Shown: positions 1-10,506 of the stretch, piece after piece
How positions within the stretch are numbered: the stretch's first letter is position 1
Layout: the number at the start of each line of letters is the position of its first letter
Source: Phymatolithon calcareum
Taxonomy: Eukaryota > Rhodophyta > Florideophyceae > Hapalidiales
Reading direction: 5' to 3'
Length of the DNA: 64,000 nucleotides
Assembly (NCBI GenBank): GCA_977006965.1
Contig: OZ345360.1
Coordinates: 868,001-932,000 of the forward strand
Position numbers and translations under genes: made by a program
Notes under the pieces: model-generated
What the model was told of the DNA's origin: nothing
What the model saw: only the letters and a program-made list of their open reading frames with translations
The model's database searches: none

Positions 1-682
1 TCAGATCTGTGTGAATGATTGAGGCTGTCGTGTGCAGAAAGTCGAGACCGACGAGTACGTCGTATGTGATTCTCTTCACAAGATCAGCAGGGACACCACC
101 AAAATTGAACCGCTTGATCAAATGCAATAGGGACCCACCCATAACATCAAAAACAAGACAGACATGTCGACCATTGACACCAGTGTGTTCAAATTGATCG
201 AGAAGTGCTATTACAGGGTAATCATGGGGAGCCTCCGAGATACTGTGCAGAATTCTTATTTCGTCATTGGCAGCGTCGGTGTAGCCCGGAGCAGATTTTT
301 GAATCTTCAGTGCCACAACTTTGCCACGCATGGCACGGAAGCTCTCACCATTCTTGTCCACGAACGAATGCTCATTCTCGCGGTTGCCCGTTCCCATTTC
401 AGTAGAATCCGGCTTCGCGACGCTGGAATACGGCTGGACGAAATGGGGATTGCCTTGTCTGGATGAGACATTGTCAAAACAAAGCCAAACAGTAGAGAAA
501 TGGCCACTACCCAGGCGACAGAGAGCACGATAACGACCGCTTTTAAACGTTTCCCCAACCTTTGCTGGGTGATATCCGCCTCGTCCGACATCTTCTGCTT
601 CAATGGTCTCGCCACAACTTGAGTCGGACTCTTCACATTGGGGAAAGATGATGTTCAACGGGGCTTGATCGAACGGCTGCAT
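1..682 (-). CDS. SRPK: SR-protein kinase (SRPK family), N-terminal 227 residues, cut by window edge
   Basis: SRPKs are CMGC Ser/Thr kinases that phosphorylate SR splicing factors. Reading from the ATG at 682 gives 227 codons open to the window edge. Visible landmarks are the pre-kinase GGYHP segment (residues 35-39), the glycine loop LGSGHFSTVWL (57-67), the catalytic lysine in VVALKI (Lys126), the alpha-C glutamate in DEIRIL (Glu141), the hinge-side stretch HVCLVFDVMG (173-182) and the start of the catalytic loop, IIHTDL (222-227). The HTD form of HRD and the GGYHP lead-in are SRPK hallmarks. An upstream in-frame TGA lies near 709, so this ATG is the natural start. About 40 extra residues (roughly 72-112) are inserted between strands beta2 and beta3. 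The C-lobe and the usual spacer lie outside the window. Confidence 0.9.
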   Translation of the reverse strand, partial: MQPFDQAPLNIIFPQCEESDSSCGETIEAEDVGRGGYHPAKVGETFKSGRYRALCRLGSGHFSTVWLCFDNVSSRQGNPHFVQPYSSVAKPDSTEMGTGNRENEHSFVDKNGESFRAMRGKVVALKIQKSAPGYTDAANDEIRILHSISEAPHDYPVIALLDQFEHTGVNGRHVCLVFDVMGGSLLHLIKRFNFGGVPADLVKRITYDVLVGLDFLHTTASIIHTDL

Positions 683-1900
683 TGTGCGACTTTGCGGGCA
701 AAAAAGAGGTCAAAGCTTCCTTCCTCTGCCAGCGCTCTCCGCGGACAGCAGCCCGTGCCCTGAGTTACCGAAGACACAACATTCAAAGGCTCATGCCAAT
801 GACAACCGCGTGATGTGTTGTGGAAGAACGCTCGATGGGTTCGGCAACTCCGGCGGCTAAATTGCGGTGCAGCAGTATGACTTCCTGGCAAACACTCCGC
901 GGAAGACGTGTACTGAGTATGATAGAGTTTTAATGCATCTGGGTCAAACAGCTGACTAAGATTCAAAAAAGATTTTCAGAAATTCTGAAATTTCAGTTGG
1001 AAAAACTGTAATTTTTTTAAAATTAAAAGACATAGGAGACAATTGTGTCATATACCTGTACATATAAGTATCATGATATATATATTTTATATATTATGAT
1101 AGCCAAATGGGTCTCTGGATAGAGATATCTCTATCTAAGGACCCATTTTACCACTCGCCGAGGAGTGGAAGCCTTGGGCAGCTCAACGACTGGGCCTGCG
1201 CCTCTGATTTTTGCGGAAAATTTTGAAAAATTGAATCCTCTTAGCCAGGTCCGCTCGGAAAACTTAAGGGTTCCGAACGGACCTGAAAAATGCGGAACAT
1301 TGAAAATGTTTCAAAAAGTCTTAACATGCTACAGTACACAGACAGCAGTCCAGCGATGCATAAATGCTTTCCAGCAATGATATTATCATAAGCTTGATCC
1401 TGATGAAAAGGGCCTTCTTTACCTGACATAGGGGCCAAAAGGCCCCAGTTTCACGACGAAGCCCTTTTTTGGCCTTCGCTGAACCTATCTCTCTATCATA
1501 CCATACAGCATAAAACAGCTCCAAGATTTCTTGTGGAGGTAAAAGGAAGCTTCATTTCCTGATGGTGATAGAAGAAAGCACATGCTTCCTCCTGCTCACG
1601 TTCCATTGCACCCTGAAGGCTTCGATTTTCATTCAAGACTAAAAGCGACTAGGGGTTTTATAAACAGGGCTTTTGATTTTTAAATTTACCAACGACATCT
1701 CGTGTCAGACACGCTATAGTGCACTGTAGAGAGTATGATATGAGAGAGACTGAAACTTTGGCGCGTTCTGGCTGTCGTAGCGTCAGCCTAGAAATCTCAC
1801 GCATTCCTAAAGTTGGGATACGTCATCAAGTTTCAACTTTGGTACTCTCTCCTGCTCCGCTATCCGAAAACTCGTTTTTGGCATTGACGATATACACGAC
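683..1900. other. Intergenic, promoter side of SRPK and bZIP genes
   Basis: This 1.2 kb stretch has no supportable gene; the short open frames here are unremarkable in composition and lack family motifs. It holds the 5' sides of two divergent genes (SRPK leftwards, bZIP rightwards), an AT-rich tract around 960-1100 and the paired inverted repeats listed separately. Confidence 0.6.
1069..1148. repeat. Pair of adjacent inverted repeats (hairpins)
   Basis: Two palindromic segments lie side by side. The first (1069-1101) is AT-rich, with TATCAT at 1069-1074 answered by ATGATA at 1096-1101. The second (1105-1148) has outer arms AAATGGGTC and GACCCATTT around a perfect 18-bp palindrome centred near 1127. 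The function is unknown. Candidates are a small non-autonomous foldback element or an RNA hairpin. Similar adjacent hairpin pairs occur near 19.3, 45.3 and 60.4 kb. Confidence 0.7.
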
Positions 1901-2581
1901 ATGGACAAAGCGGAACCCGTGGAAGAATTTCCCTCGTCTCCGAGAAGGGCACTGGCGGAAAAGCTTTCCCTGGCAATCGCCTCGCCAAATGGGATGGAAC
2001 AGGATGGACATAACGAAATATCAGAGGCCCCTATTTCCACCGACGCCGCAGTCGCCGCAGTCGCTGCAGTCATGGACCAGGAGGAAGAACAGCAAGCACC
2101 GGAGGATGAATCGATAAACGACGTTCCCGAGAGGCCGTTAAAACGCCGTCGTGGTGGCCGACGTGTTGCAAATCCAGAGGTCTCTGCGGAGGAACGACGC
2201 CGAATTCGAGTATTGAAGAATCGTGAAAGCGCGATGCGCAGCCTTGCGAAAAAAGCAGAATATTCGGCTAAACTTATTGATCTTCAGAAGGCAGCGGAAG
2301 GAGAGCACAACGTGAAACGCGCGAATCTCAAAAATTTGGTTCAGGCTGCCGTCCGCATAAGGGATGCACTGGAGAAAATCACAGATTCGGATGTGAGCCA
2401 ACTTTTTAATGACCTTTCGTCTTGTATTGATCGGTCTTCTTCCGTGGCAGCCGCCTTTCCTGGGGAAGAATCGCCATCGATGGGTATAGATTATGCCCCA
2501 CATCCAGCCGTACAGTCAGATGGTGTTGGAGGAGAAGCGGACACTGGCGCAACTCAATTGCAATCCGATCCCTTACCATAG
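1901..2581 (+). CDS. bZIP-type transcription factor, atypical basic region
   Basis: A 226-residue single-exon protein. The N-terminal half is acidic and Ala-rich. A nuclear-localisation-like cluster KRRRGGRR (81-88) precedes a bZIP basic region whose core is KNRESAMRSLAKK (106-118). In canonical bZIPs an Arg or Lys sits eight residues after the invariant Asn (Asn107). Here that position is Leu115, although lysines follow at 117-118. The zipper is weak: of the expected heptad d positions only Leu125 and Leu146 carry leucine, with a possible Ile153. The protein presumably dimerises and binds DNA in the nucleus, but the altered contact residue suggests changed DNA specificity or an obligate heterodimer. 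The start is the only ATG ahead of the conserved part with good spacing. Confidence 0.75.
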   Translation: MDKAEPVEEFPSSPRRALAEKLSLAIASPNGMEQDGHNEISEAPISTDAAVAAVAAVMDQEEEQQAPEDESINDVPERPLKRRRGGRRVANPEVSAEERRRIRVLKNRESAMRSLAKKAEYSAKLIDLQKAAEGEHNVKRANLKNLVQAAVRIRDALEKITDSDVSQLFNDLSSCIDRSSSVAAAFPGEESPSMGIDYAPHPAVQSDGVGGEADTGATQLQSDPLP

Positions 2582-4087
2582 GGTTGGACATTTCAGGTTA
2601 ACGACGGGAAAGTAATCTGGATCTAATGACCAGGCCAGTACCAGAATTAGAACTGAGCACGGCATTCTGGCGTTCGGAGATCCGGGAAAAGTGGCTCACG
2701 ACCTCTGCGTGCCGGCATTGTTGAAGTTGCCAGGTACAGCTCGACGGCTTGCTCACGGGGGAAGCATCGTCTATTCAGTGCACTGACAACCGAGTGCAAG
2801 TAATACAAGAGAGGCCGACGCTGACATATGTAAACACAAGCGCGATGGCCAAAATATCTGTATTGCTTCGGTAACCTAGTCTATCTCAGGGCAAAACTAC
2901 TATGTCTATCTGCGACCGGTGAAGGGAGACAAAGAAGAGACTTCAGAGAGTTAGCAGTTATTGTCTACGCTGTGGCCATGAAGCAAGCATGCGAAGATCA
3001 TTCAAGTTGAGATGGTAGCTCTGTGCTGCATCGTCATATTATGTCAGAAGGCGCAGTACGCGCCAAGAGACATCATATCAGACAAATGCCGTTTTTAATC
3101 AGCTCTGCGCCAGAATGAAGCACTCTGTGAGGTGAGTGTAGATGATACGTACAGATATGTAGACAAAATGCACAACTGCACCTGGTAAAGCGAACAGGAA
3201 CGATTGCCCCGTCATCAGTTAGATTTGAACAAAAGCAGGTCCCGCAGCATACGAAGGGATGGACATTGAACCGTCGAGCACATATCGATTTTCTCTTCAC
3301 GCACAGATAGCAAGAACTGCTACCGTAAAAGTGCAATAAAGCTCGTCATCTAATATTTTCGTTATAGATCATCCTTCGGAGAATCCATCTCTTGCAGAGC
3401 ATCAGAAACAACTTACCTTGTCGAGAGAGAACATTGACGCATTCGAAAATTGATTATTCCTGAAAGAACAAGTCAGAACATCGATCACAATTGCATTAGA
3501 ATACAGTCTTTCGAGAATGCAAGCTGCGAGTAACCCATCAGGCCTATCATTCAGTCCACATCACCACGATTCCATGCTTCGCAACAATGTGCTCCGCACT
3601 TCGAGCGGAAAACATGATGCATCGGGCCGCCGTTTTCGACGGTGCAAATTTTGTCGTCACAGGGTCGCATGGAGTGGCTTCATCTTACCTTCGAACAAAC
3701 GCTGTTAGACGATCAACATTTCACGTTGCGCCGCGCTTACTAATCGCTCGACCCTACTACTGCTAGAGCTCAGCGGAGCCTAGAAGACGTTTATATACTG
3801 CTACACGTCGCCCGTCGACCGTCGAGAATCCTCGTCAGCTTACAGCTATGATGATGTTCACAGCTGTGAATTGCACTGTAATTCAATTTTCTTGAAAAGG
3901 CAAACAGATTCACCCGCCAAAAATTAAATTTCGTCCTCGGATGCAATGTGCTTCTTGCATACTGCGACTCGAACGATCTCGTCTTCCATCCATTTATGTG
4001 CAATTCGCAGTGCTCACGCGTGTCGGCCGAAGGCCAACATTCTGAAGAACAAGAGTCATCGGCAACTGAGTGTGGACATCACTTGCC
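2582..4087. other. Intergenic between bZIP and RecQ genes
   Basis: A 1.5 kb gap. Apart from the low-confidence spliced minus-strand model at 3215-3575 I see no gene, repeat or RNA here. The right end is the promoter side of the RecQ gene. Confidence 0.5.
3215..3575 (-). CDS. Possible small spliced gene (51 aa), three exons
   Basis: Tentative model complement(3215..3316, 3417..3459, 3565..3575). The middle exon is bounded by a pyrimidine-rich acceptor (TTCTTTCAG) and a strong donor (GTAAGT). The last exon follows an acceptor ending GTAGCAG and ends in TGA, and all three join in one frame. Introns are 105 and 100 nt, the size seen in better supported genes of this window. The first donor (GTGATG) is weak and the first exon has only 11 coding bases, so a longer upstream exon may have been missed. 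The product starts MESWNNQFSNAS and ends LLLFKSN. I do not recognise the family. It may be the 3' part of a larger gene or a chance combination. Confidence 0.33.
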
Positions 4088-7000
4088 ATGATGGAGGCCG
4101 GCATTAGCAACAATGGAAGACGCGGGACGACGAATTTGCACGCGACGAATGCATTTTTTGCACAACGCGAAACCAAAAGGAGAGCAGGGCCATCGGCCCC
4201 AATGATCCATGGCCGTTGCACCAACTTCAATGCTGCTGTGTTCTCTCCTCCACCATCACGACCTTCTTCGCGATCCAATTCGGCGAGCCAGGGTCCGTCC
4301 CAACTGCCGGAGCAACAGCCGCTTCAACCGCCAGCAGACTGCGTTCGTCTACCCCCACGCCAACCATCCCTATCGCTTCCGCTGCCGGACTGCTATTTGC
4401 GACGGCAACCCTCATCGTATAGACATTTGGGCAGCAGAGCTGAAGCTCCGATTAACGGCACTGCCTCTCTCTCCCCACAACCGCACGTCGGAAGCAGGAA
4501 CGAAACTCTAGTTCCCCGTATGTCGCTGGTGCCACAACAGCCTCATCCACGGGTGAGCATTGAAGGTGCCTCCAATTTAAACGTCCGGGACAATAGAGGG
4601 CGGGGCGGCGAAGAGGAAATTGAAATGCAGAAATCTCCTTTGACAAAGCGCAAATCCCATGAGGGTCTATATTCAAAGACCGGTTCGCCTCATGGTATTG
4701 CGTCAGCATCGAAAATTCGAGCATCCTCCTCCATTATGCAATCATCGAACAAGCGCCGCAGGTCCGATCCTACGTCCAGAGCTGGTTTCCGGCCAGATGA
4801 CCACGAGTTCGCTGATGCAAATATCGAAGTTGTTGATCTAGTTGATGACGATATTGAATGCTTCCCCGCAACCTTGCCCGAAAACGTGAACTATCCAACG
4901 GCAAGATCTGGGCAAACATCCTATACTGAGGTTGTCCCTCTGCAGAAATCTGGGGTGTCGTCTACGTCGCCATCCAAACCAGTTCTGGACCATGCTAAGG
5001 ACTCAATCAGCACGCGCCAAGTCCCCTTTCACAGCAATTTTGACCCAGTGTACAATACTCGACAACATATGCATGGACCAGGGATTAATCATGATACATA
5101 TTCCACAGAAGACCAGTTCTTCGCTGACCTTGATGTGGACTCTATGATCGCGGAGGATACTTCGAGGAAGCAGATTCAAACCTCGGAACGGCAGCCCGTC
5201 AATGATTCCCTTCAAAACGGGAAAGCTCCTCAGCAGTATCAGCCACAATCAATTCCGACTGTGCCTGTCATAACTAGCAATTCGCTCGCCACCTCTGCCG
5301 TCAATCCAGCGGTAGCACAGTTGAAAAGGCGGATCCTTGCTGTTAAGGAGAGCTTGGTAACAATTCTTGACATTTTGAGCAGCGATGTCGATGAAGAAAT
5401 GCATAGAAAATATACATTGAAGAAGTCCTCCACTCAAGCACAATTGGAACGTCTTGAAGCGCAACTATTACAGGAAGACAGCGAACAGAATTCTGGCGTC
5501 CAAACCAATTCAATAAGCAATACTGCAAGAACCAATGTTCACACATCTGGAATGACTGGAGCTTCATCGTCGCCTTTCAAGCCTGCACAGCTATCAGTTC
5601 CGATTGGACAATCTGATCCTATACCACCCACTCGACAACTAAGAACAGCAGTCAGCGTTACGCCACCGCAACACCAAACCATGGATCTGGATTGTCCGCC
5701 CAATAGCAATATCAACATCACGAACAACTATTTCCCACCGCCCCCAAGACCTGTTCCTGATCCCAGCGTACCGTGGCGAGACAGCGTCGCGGTGTCCAGT
5801 CCGCCAGTTAACATTGATTTGTTGAATCCTTTCTCAGGAGCTATAGGCGCGCCAGAGGAGCCACCAGCACATCAATTTGACGAAAATGACGAAATGCCTA
5901 TGGCGTTTACCCCGACGAAAGCCCCTGCAAGCAGAAGCCTTGGCCTTCGTAGCGAAAGGGGTGCTGCCGAAGAAGATGCTTGCGTTTTGCATTGGAAAGA
6001 CGACAATTGTCAAAAGTTTCCTTGGTCATTTAACTTGAAGTTGAAGAATCGGACCTTGTTTAAGAATCCCGGCTTTCGTCAGAATCAACGGGAAGCAATG
6101 AACGCGGCCTTATCCGGACGCGACGTGTTTGTTCTCATGCCAACGGGCGGAGGAAAGTCTTTGTGCTACCAGCTTCCCGCTGTTCTGAGCAACGGAGTAA
6201 CAGTTGTGGTATCTCCTCTTGTTTCATTGATTCAGGACCAAGTCGGGCATTTGTGGGCAAAGGGGGTGCCTTGTGCAGCCTTGACGTCAGCAACGCCGGA
6301 AGAGGCGAGGATAGAAATCTCAAGAGATTTGAGGTCAAGTCAGCCTGTGAGCAAACTCATCTATGTGACGCCGGAAAAAATTACGAGAAGTCCTGCGTTT
6401 TTCGATCAGCTTTGGGGGCTGGCTGACAAAGGCCTATTAACGCGGTTCGTGATCGACGAAGCGCATTGCGTCTCGCAGTGGGGCCATGATTTTCGACCAG
6501 ACTACAAACAGCTAGCCGTCTTCAAGCAGCGGTTTCCAAATGTCCCCATTATGGCATTGACGGCGACGGCTACAATCGAAGTCCGAGAAGACATCAAAGT
6601 CCAATTGCGAATTACCCGAGACTGTGTCATGTTCAAGCAGAGTTTCAATAGAACGAATTTGGTGTATGAAGTGAGAAAAAAGACGAAGCGTGTCACTGAA
6701 GAGATCGCAAACGAAATCAAGACCATTCATTCCAGAGATGCCGGAATTATCTACTGCTTTAGCCAGAGAGACTGTGTACTTGTTGCACAAGAACTATGTC
6801 AGAAACATAGATTGCGAGCTCTGCCGTACCATGCTGGTCTTCCCGACGAAACGAGACGGAAAAATCAAGTCTGCTGGTCAACAGGGGACGTGCAAATCAT
6901 CTGTAGCACTCTGGCTTTCGGCATGGGTATCGATAAGGCGAATGTAAGATTTGTCTACCATCACACGCTACCTAAAAATCTGGAAGGGTATTATCAAGAA

Positions 7001-8080
7001 AGTGGACGAGCTGGACGCGACGGTGAAACCAGTCGCTGTATCTTGTACTTCAGCATGGCAGACAGAATCAAAGTTCTGAACATGATGTTGGCTGATGCGC
7101 CAGGAGGAAGCCCATATGGAGGTCGACGAAGCTCAAGAGCCTCGTCAAGGAATTCTGCAGTCCCTGGTCGCGTTCTAACTGAAGAGCAAGTTGATCGGAA
7201 TATGCAAGGCTTGGCAAAGATGGCGGCTTATTGCTTGAACGATATCCAGTGTCGCCGAAGTCAATTGCTGGCGCATTTTGATGAGAAATTCGACTCCAAG
7301 TTGTGTACGCCGAAGTGTGACAATTGTAGGAACAATGGCGGTATTGTTTGCAACGTTGATGTAACATCTCATGCGCAAGCTCTCGTTGACATAGTTGAAA
7401 TGTGCCAATCGCGCAACAGGAGCGGTCTGAGTGGGCCTACAGCTTCATACGTTGTCGAAGTGTACATGGGTCGAAAGTCACGGGTGAAGAAGGATGAACA
7501 TTTGAACTGCGTTGGGTTTGGGGCTGGTCGAGGCGCCCTGAAAGACAACGATGTCCATCGAATAATTGAAGAACTGTGCAGCAGGAAAGTGTTGGACATA
7601 CATTGCGAAATCAGTAGGTATGGTTCGGTGACTTCGTCGTTGTTTACTGCATCAAATGTACTAGAGCTTCGACGAGGGCGGATGAAGGTGAGTTTACAAT
7701 CACGATCAAATGCCGTGGGGCCTACAAGGCGAAATGGCGATGTCACTGAAACTGTGAAGCGAAGAGACAGGGGCGGAAAAAACCAGAGCAGTGGTTCTCT
7801 GCCCATAGTTCCACCCGAAGAAGACGAAGCTGCAGTGTTTACTTCTCCATATTTCGAAAACAACAGTTGGACGACGCGATCTGCCCCGAATACGGCCTCT
7901 CGAAGAAATTCGTTCCATTCCACGCCCTCGGTACCAAATGTTGAGAATTGTGCTGGGCAGTCCAGGAACAGCGCTGTTGCGCGCTCTGTTCGACCGCCAC
8001 CATCAAGTGCGCGTACCGTTCGATCGCCTCCCGGAAAACAACGAAGTAGAAGTGTGCCCAGTGCTCGAAATGTTCGATAG
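4088..8080 (+). CDS. RecQ-family DNA helicase (BLM/Sgs1-like)
   Basis: A 1330-residue 3'-5' DNA helicase acting in homologous recombination and replication-fork repair in the nucleus. About 640 residues of low-complexity N-terminal region precede the core. Helicase motifs are clear: motif [13 protein letters not shown] (near residue 687), the DEAH box in [17 protein letters not shown] (near 789), TATAT (motif III), [12 protein letters not shown] (motif V) and [13 protein letters not shown] (motif VI, near 968). A RecQ-C-terminal zinc-binding segment follows with four cysteines (CRRSQLL, then CTPKCDNC). A winged-helix-like part and a basic, Ser/Arg-rich tail come last. I do not see an HRDC domain, which BLM and Sgs1 normally carry. 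Start: the frame opens with GTG at 4070, so I take the first ATG (4088), which is followed directly by a second ATG. Confidence 0.92.
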   Translation: MMEAGISNNGRRGTTNLHATNAFFAQRETKRRAGPSAPMIHGRCTNFNAAVFSPPPSRPSSRSNSASQGPSQLPEQQPLQPPADCVRLPPRQPSLSLPLPDCYLRRQPSSYRHLGSRAEAPINGTASLSPQPHVGSRNETLVPRMSLVPQQPHPRVSIEGASNLNVRDNRGRGGEEEIEMQKSPLTKRKSHEGLYSKTGSPHGIASASKIRASSSIMQSSNKRRRSDPTSRAGFRPDDHEFADANIEVVDLVDDDIECFPATLPENVNYPTARSGQTSYTEVVPLQKSGVSSTSPSKPVLDHAKDSISTRQVPFHSNFDPVYNTRQHMHGPGINHDTYSTEDQFFADLDVDSMIAEDTSRKQIQTSERQPVNDSLQNGKAPQQYQPQSIPTVPVITSNSLATSAVNPAVAQLKRRILAVKESLVTILDILSSDVDEEMHRKYTLKKSSTQAQLERLEAQLLQEDSEQNSGVQTNSISNTARTNVHTSGMTGASSSPFKPAQLSVPIGQSDPIPPTRQLRTAVSVTPPQHQTMDLDCPPNSNINITNNYFPPPPRPVPDPSVPWRDSVAVSSPPVNIDLLNPFSGAIGAPEEPPAHQFDENDEMPMAFTPTKAPASRSLGLRSERGAAEEDACVLHWKDDNCQKFPWSFNLKLKNRTLFKNPGFRQNQREAMNAALSGRDVFVLMPTGGGKSLCYQLPAVLSNGVTVVVSPLVSLIQDQVGHLWAKGVPCAALTSATPEEARIEISRDLRSSQPVSKLIYVTPEKITRSPAFFDQLWGLADKGLLTRFVIDEAHCVSQWGHDFRPDYKQLAVFKQRFPNVPIMALTATATIEVREDIKVQLRITRDCVMFKQSFNRTNLVYEVRKKTKRVTEEIANEIKTIHSRDAGIIYCFSQRDCVLVAQELCQKHRLRALPYHAGLPDETRRKNQVCWSTGDVQIICSTLAFGMGIDKANVRFVYHHTLPKNLEGYYQESGRAGRDGETSRCILYFSMADRIKVLNMMLADAPGGSPYGGRRSSRASSRNSAVPGRVLTEEQVDRNMQGLAKMAAYCLNDIQCRRSQLLAHFDEKFDSKLCTPKCDNCRNNGGIVCNVDVTSHAQALVDIVEMCQSRNRSGLSGPTASYVVEVYMGRKSRVKKDEHLNCVGFGAGRGALKDNDVHRIIEELCSRKVLDIHCEISRYGSVTSSLFTASNVLELRRGRMKVSLQSRSNAVGPTRRNGDVTETVKRRDRGGKNQSSGSLPIVPPEEDEAAVFTSPYFENNSWTTRSAPNTASRRNSFHSTPSVPNVENCAGQSRNSAVARSVRPPPSSARTVRSPPGKQRSRSVPSARNVR

Positions 8081-8292
8081 TAGGAGAAGCACCACTGGTT
8101 TATTGTAGAAAAAATACTATCGCTTGAAGCAGCAATTGTCGCTTCGAGCAATGCAAAAAATCATCTGGTCAGAACACTCAAAACCCCTCGTTCGTCACCA
8201 GAACACTCACATGTTGCTTCAGTGCAACCAAAAACCCATTGTACATATGGAAGAACCTCTCCCAAGGGTGAAGACTGTGCACAAGAATCCCC

Positions 8293-9354
8293 TCATGCCT
8301 TTTGAATTGCCTCAAGGTCTGACTTTTTCGCAAAACGGCCATTGACTCTGGGTCTAGTGGTTGCAATACGCTTTCTGCATTCGTAGCGAACTCTCCTTCC
8401 GAAGCTTCTGATCGACTTCTTCTTGCGAAAACGAACTAAAGCTTCGGCTCGACACTGGCGCGCACGTTCAATTGCAGACAGCTCCTCCTTCGTCAAGGCT
8501 TTGGCGAACCCAGCAATGCCTCTCACTGTAGACTCCTTTTTGATCGCAGTACCCGGCTTGCCGATTTTGGTAGCTTTGAGGGTGGCAGTTCCACTCTTTG
8601 CAAGTTTTTCGCCTTTGGGTTTCAGAGTACCTGACCTGCGGGCCGTCGGGATCAGCATGGACATCGGCTCAGGTTTTATGGTGGTGATTGCTTGATCTTG
8701 GCTCTCGCTTTCATCTTTTTTCATGGAAGTCGTCGATAAAATTTCAGATTCAGATTCTTCGTAAATTCTCGGCCTCTTGGCTGGCGGGTATTGCCGCAGA
8801 TCAAGAAGAGAAGAACTAGATTTTGAAACGGCCAGAACGGCATCATCGTTCACAATCATCGCGGCAGTTGCCGCCGCTGCAGCTGCCGTGGCGCTGTGCG
8901 ACGAGCGTATTATGCAATACGGGGAACGACGGGTTATAACATTGGGACTGGAAATATCGACAACACTGCGAGGTGATAAATCCATCTGACGATACGGCGT
9001 GGAAGCAGAAGATGCAGAGTAATCGTTCATCTTCGACAGCTGGACATCATATTCGCAAGTCTCCGTCTCTGGTGTATCACTAGCGCCCAGGCCTGAAGAT
9101 TCCAAATCGAACTTTGTAGCTTGGTCTGAAAGAAGAAATTCTGTGAGACTTGTACTGAATCGGGGGTCCGGCTCCCAGCCGTACTGATTGTCAGACAATG
9201 GTAAATCGGGAAATGTGGAAGATGCAGATATTTTTTGAAGAGCTTCTTCAAGTTGCGAAACGGGACCAGTGTCCGGATCAAAGCGGGGCCCATCGCAGCT
9301 CAACAGCGACTCCTCTTCATTGATTTCGTCGTTGAAGACGACGAGTTGTGTCAT
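8293..9354 (-). CDS. CCT-motif (CONSTANS/TOC1-type) regulatory protein
   Basis: A 353-residue protein whose last 55 or so residues form a CCT motif: RARQCRAEALVRFRKKK, then SFGRRVRYECRKR and RPRVNGRFAKK. In plants CCT motifs mediate nuclear import and contact with NF-Y or DNA in light, clock and flowering regulators. No B-box, response-regulator or GATA finger is visible, so this is a CCT-only protein. The middle is Ser-rich with an alanine run and a basic Lys-rich linker. The ATG at 9354 is the first in frame. The 3' end lies about 210 bp from the end of the convergent RecQ gene. Which plant subfamily it corresponds to cannot be said. Confidence 0.85.
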   Translation of the reverse strand: MTQLVVFNDEINEEESLLSCDGPRFDPDTGPVSQLEEALQKISASSTFPDLPLSDNQYGWEPDPRFSTSLTEFLLSDQATKFDLESSGLGASDTPETETCEYDVQLSKMNDYSASSASTPYRQMDLSPRSVVDISSPNVITRRSPYCIIRSSHSATAAAAAATAAMIVNDDAVLAVSKSSSSLLDLRQYPPAKRPRIYEESESEILSTTSMKKDESESQDQAITTIKPEPMSMLIPTARRSGTLKPKGEKLAKSGTATLKATKIGKPGTAIKKESTVRGIAGFAKALTKEELSAIERARQCRAEALVRFRKKKSIRSFGRRVRYECRKRIATTRPRVNGRFAKKSDLEAIQKA

Positions 9355-10506
9355 TCCAAAGCCGGGAAGCTTGGGCGGGACGAAGACGGAAGGAGGGCCG
9401 TGCGGGACGGCGAGCTCGCTAAACTAGCGGAATGTTTGAAAAAACCCGGCTTCGAGCACTAATGGGATGCAGTTGAGATCATAGATCGAGGTATGCCAGG
9501 GGAGGCGGCTCGCAGCTCAGGTGCGGGTGGGTATCAGAAAAAACTATTCATTTTTAGGGTTTGCTTGCCCATTTCTGACCGGAGGCTTTTATAGTCCGCC
9601 AATCCACACTCCGCCGCTTCGCACCAAACGTCGTGAAATTGCAGCATGAGCTGTGCAATTGGCGGAATCTCAAGTGGAGCAACCGGATCTGCGGTATGAT
9701 CACATTAATCCTTCGAAAAGGCACCTCTGTTTGAAACACAGTTTTTTGACAAAATTGCACTGTTTTGAAACGTTTTTCGCAATTGGCTCATGTCTGTCCT
9801 GCAAAACGTTGTTTTGCACCACTCACAGTTCAGGCCACGAAAAACATTTTTATTGTTTTTTCAGAATATTTTGTAGAAAACAAAAGTAAAAACTGTTTTT
9901 CTATTTTTGATGTGACTTCCACGCTGGAAGCAAGTCTAGGGTTTGAACCGTACCCTAAAAATTTCAAAGAACAGTGCAGAATTCTTTGAAATTTTTACGA
10001 GGCGTTCAATACTTATTAGCATCGGCGCATACACCTTTGGGTCGAGCCTAGTCAGTTGGGACAGCACACGTGTAGTAAAATCTGCGCAGGCGAATGCCGC
10101 CAAGGAACGAGCTTTGAATATTCGATATTGGCCGATATCAATATACCTACCTGATTTTTGCGATATCAAATCACATCATATTTTCGACAAATTATTAACC
10201 ACGCCTATCCTGTGCAGAATTTTTATTCGAGGAATGTAGAGTTCATTCAAAATTTCCAAACATTCCACCAGCAGAGCAAGGACATACTATGTGACAACGC
10301 AGTCCAAATGAGTGATGTATCAGATATCAAGCCAAAATTAGTTTCGATTGATATTCTATCATACCATTGATAGTATCTCAGCCTGGGCTGTGAATATCAA
10401 ATATCGTATCAGACATTGAAAATTGGATGATACGCAGTCCAATTGCTGGCTACACCAGCCGCTGCCCGGCGAGAAACAGTCACCGGAACCGACGCGATTA
10501 TTCCCC
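9355..10506. other. Intergenic with a 15-bp hairpin
   Basis: No gene recognised in this 1.15 kb promoter region between two divergent genes. It contains an exact inverted repeat (9957-9971 with 9982-9996, 10-base loop) and AT-rich stretches with several GATATC/GTATC-like words at 10310-10415. Confidence 0.55.
9957..9996. repeat. Perfect 15-bp inverted repeat, 10-base loop
   Basis: The arms 9957-9971 and 9982-9996 are exact reverse complements (AAAAATTTCAAAGAA and its complement). It lies in an intergenic region and has no recognised function. Confidence 0.75.

Noticed and set aside
307-636. 109-aa minus-strand frame with a hydrophobic stretch resembling a membrane segment
   Set aside because: It overlaps the SRPK coding sequence in another register; SRPK motifs are unambiguous.
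7369-8151. 260-aa minus-strand frame
   Set aside because: Antisense of the RecQ C-terminal region.
9940-9960. Sequence resembling a tRNA T-arm near a GGGTTTGAACC word
   Set aside because: No acceptor stem, D-arm or anticodon arm could be fitted around it.
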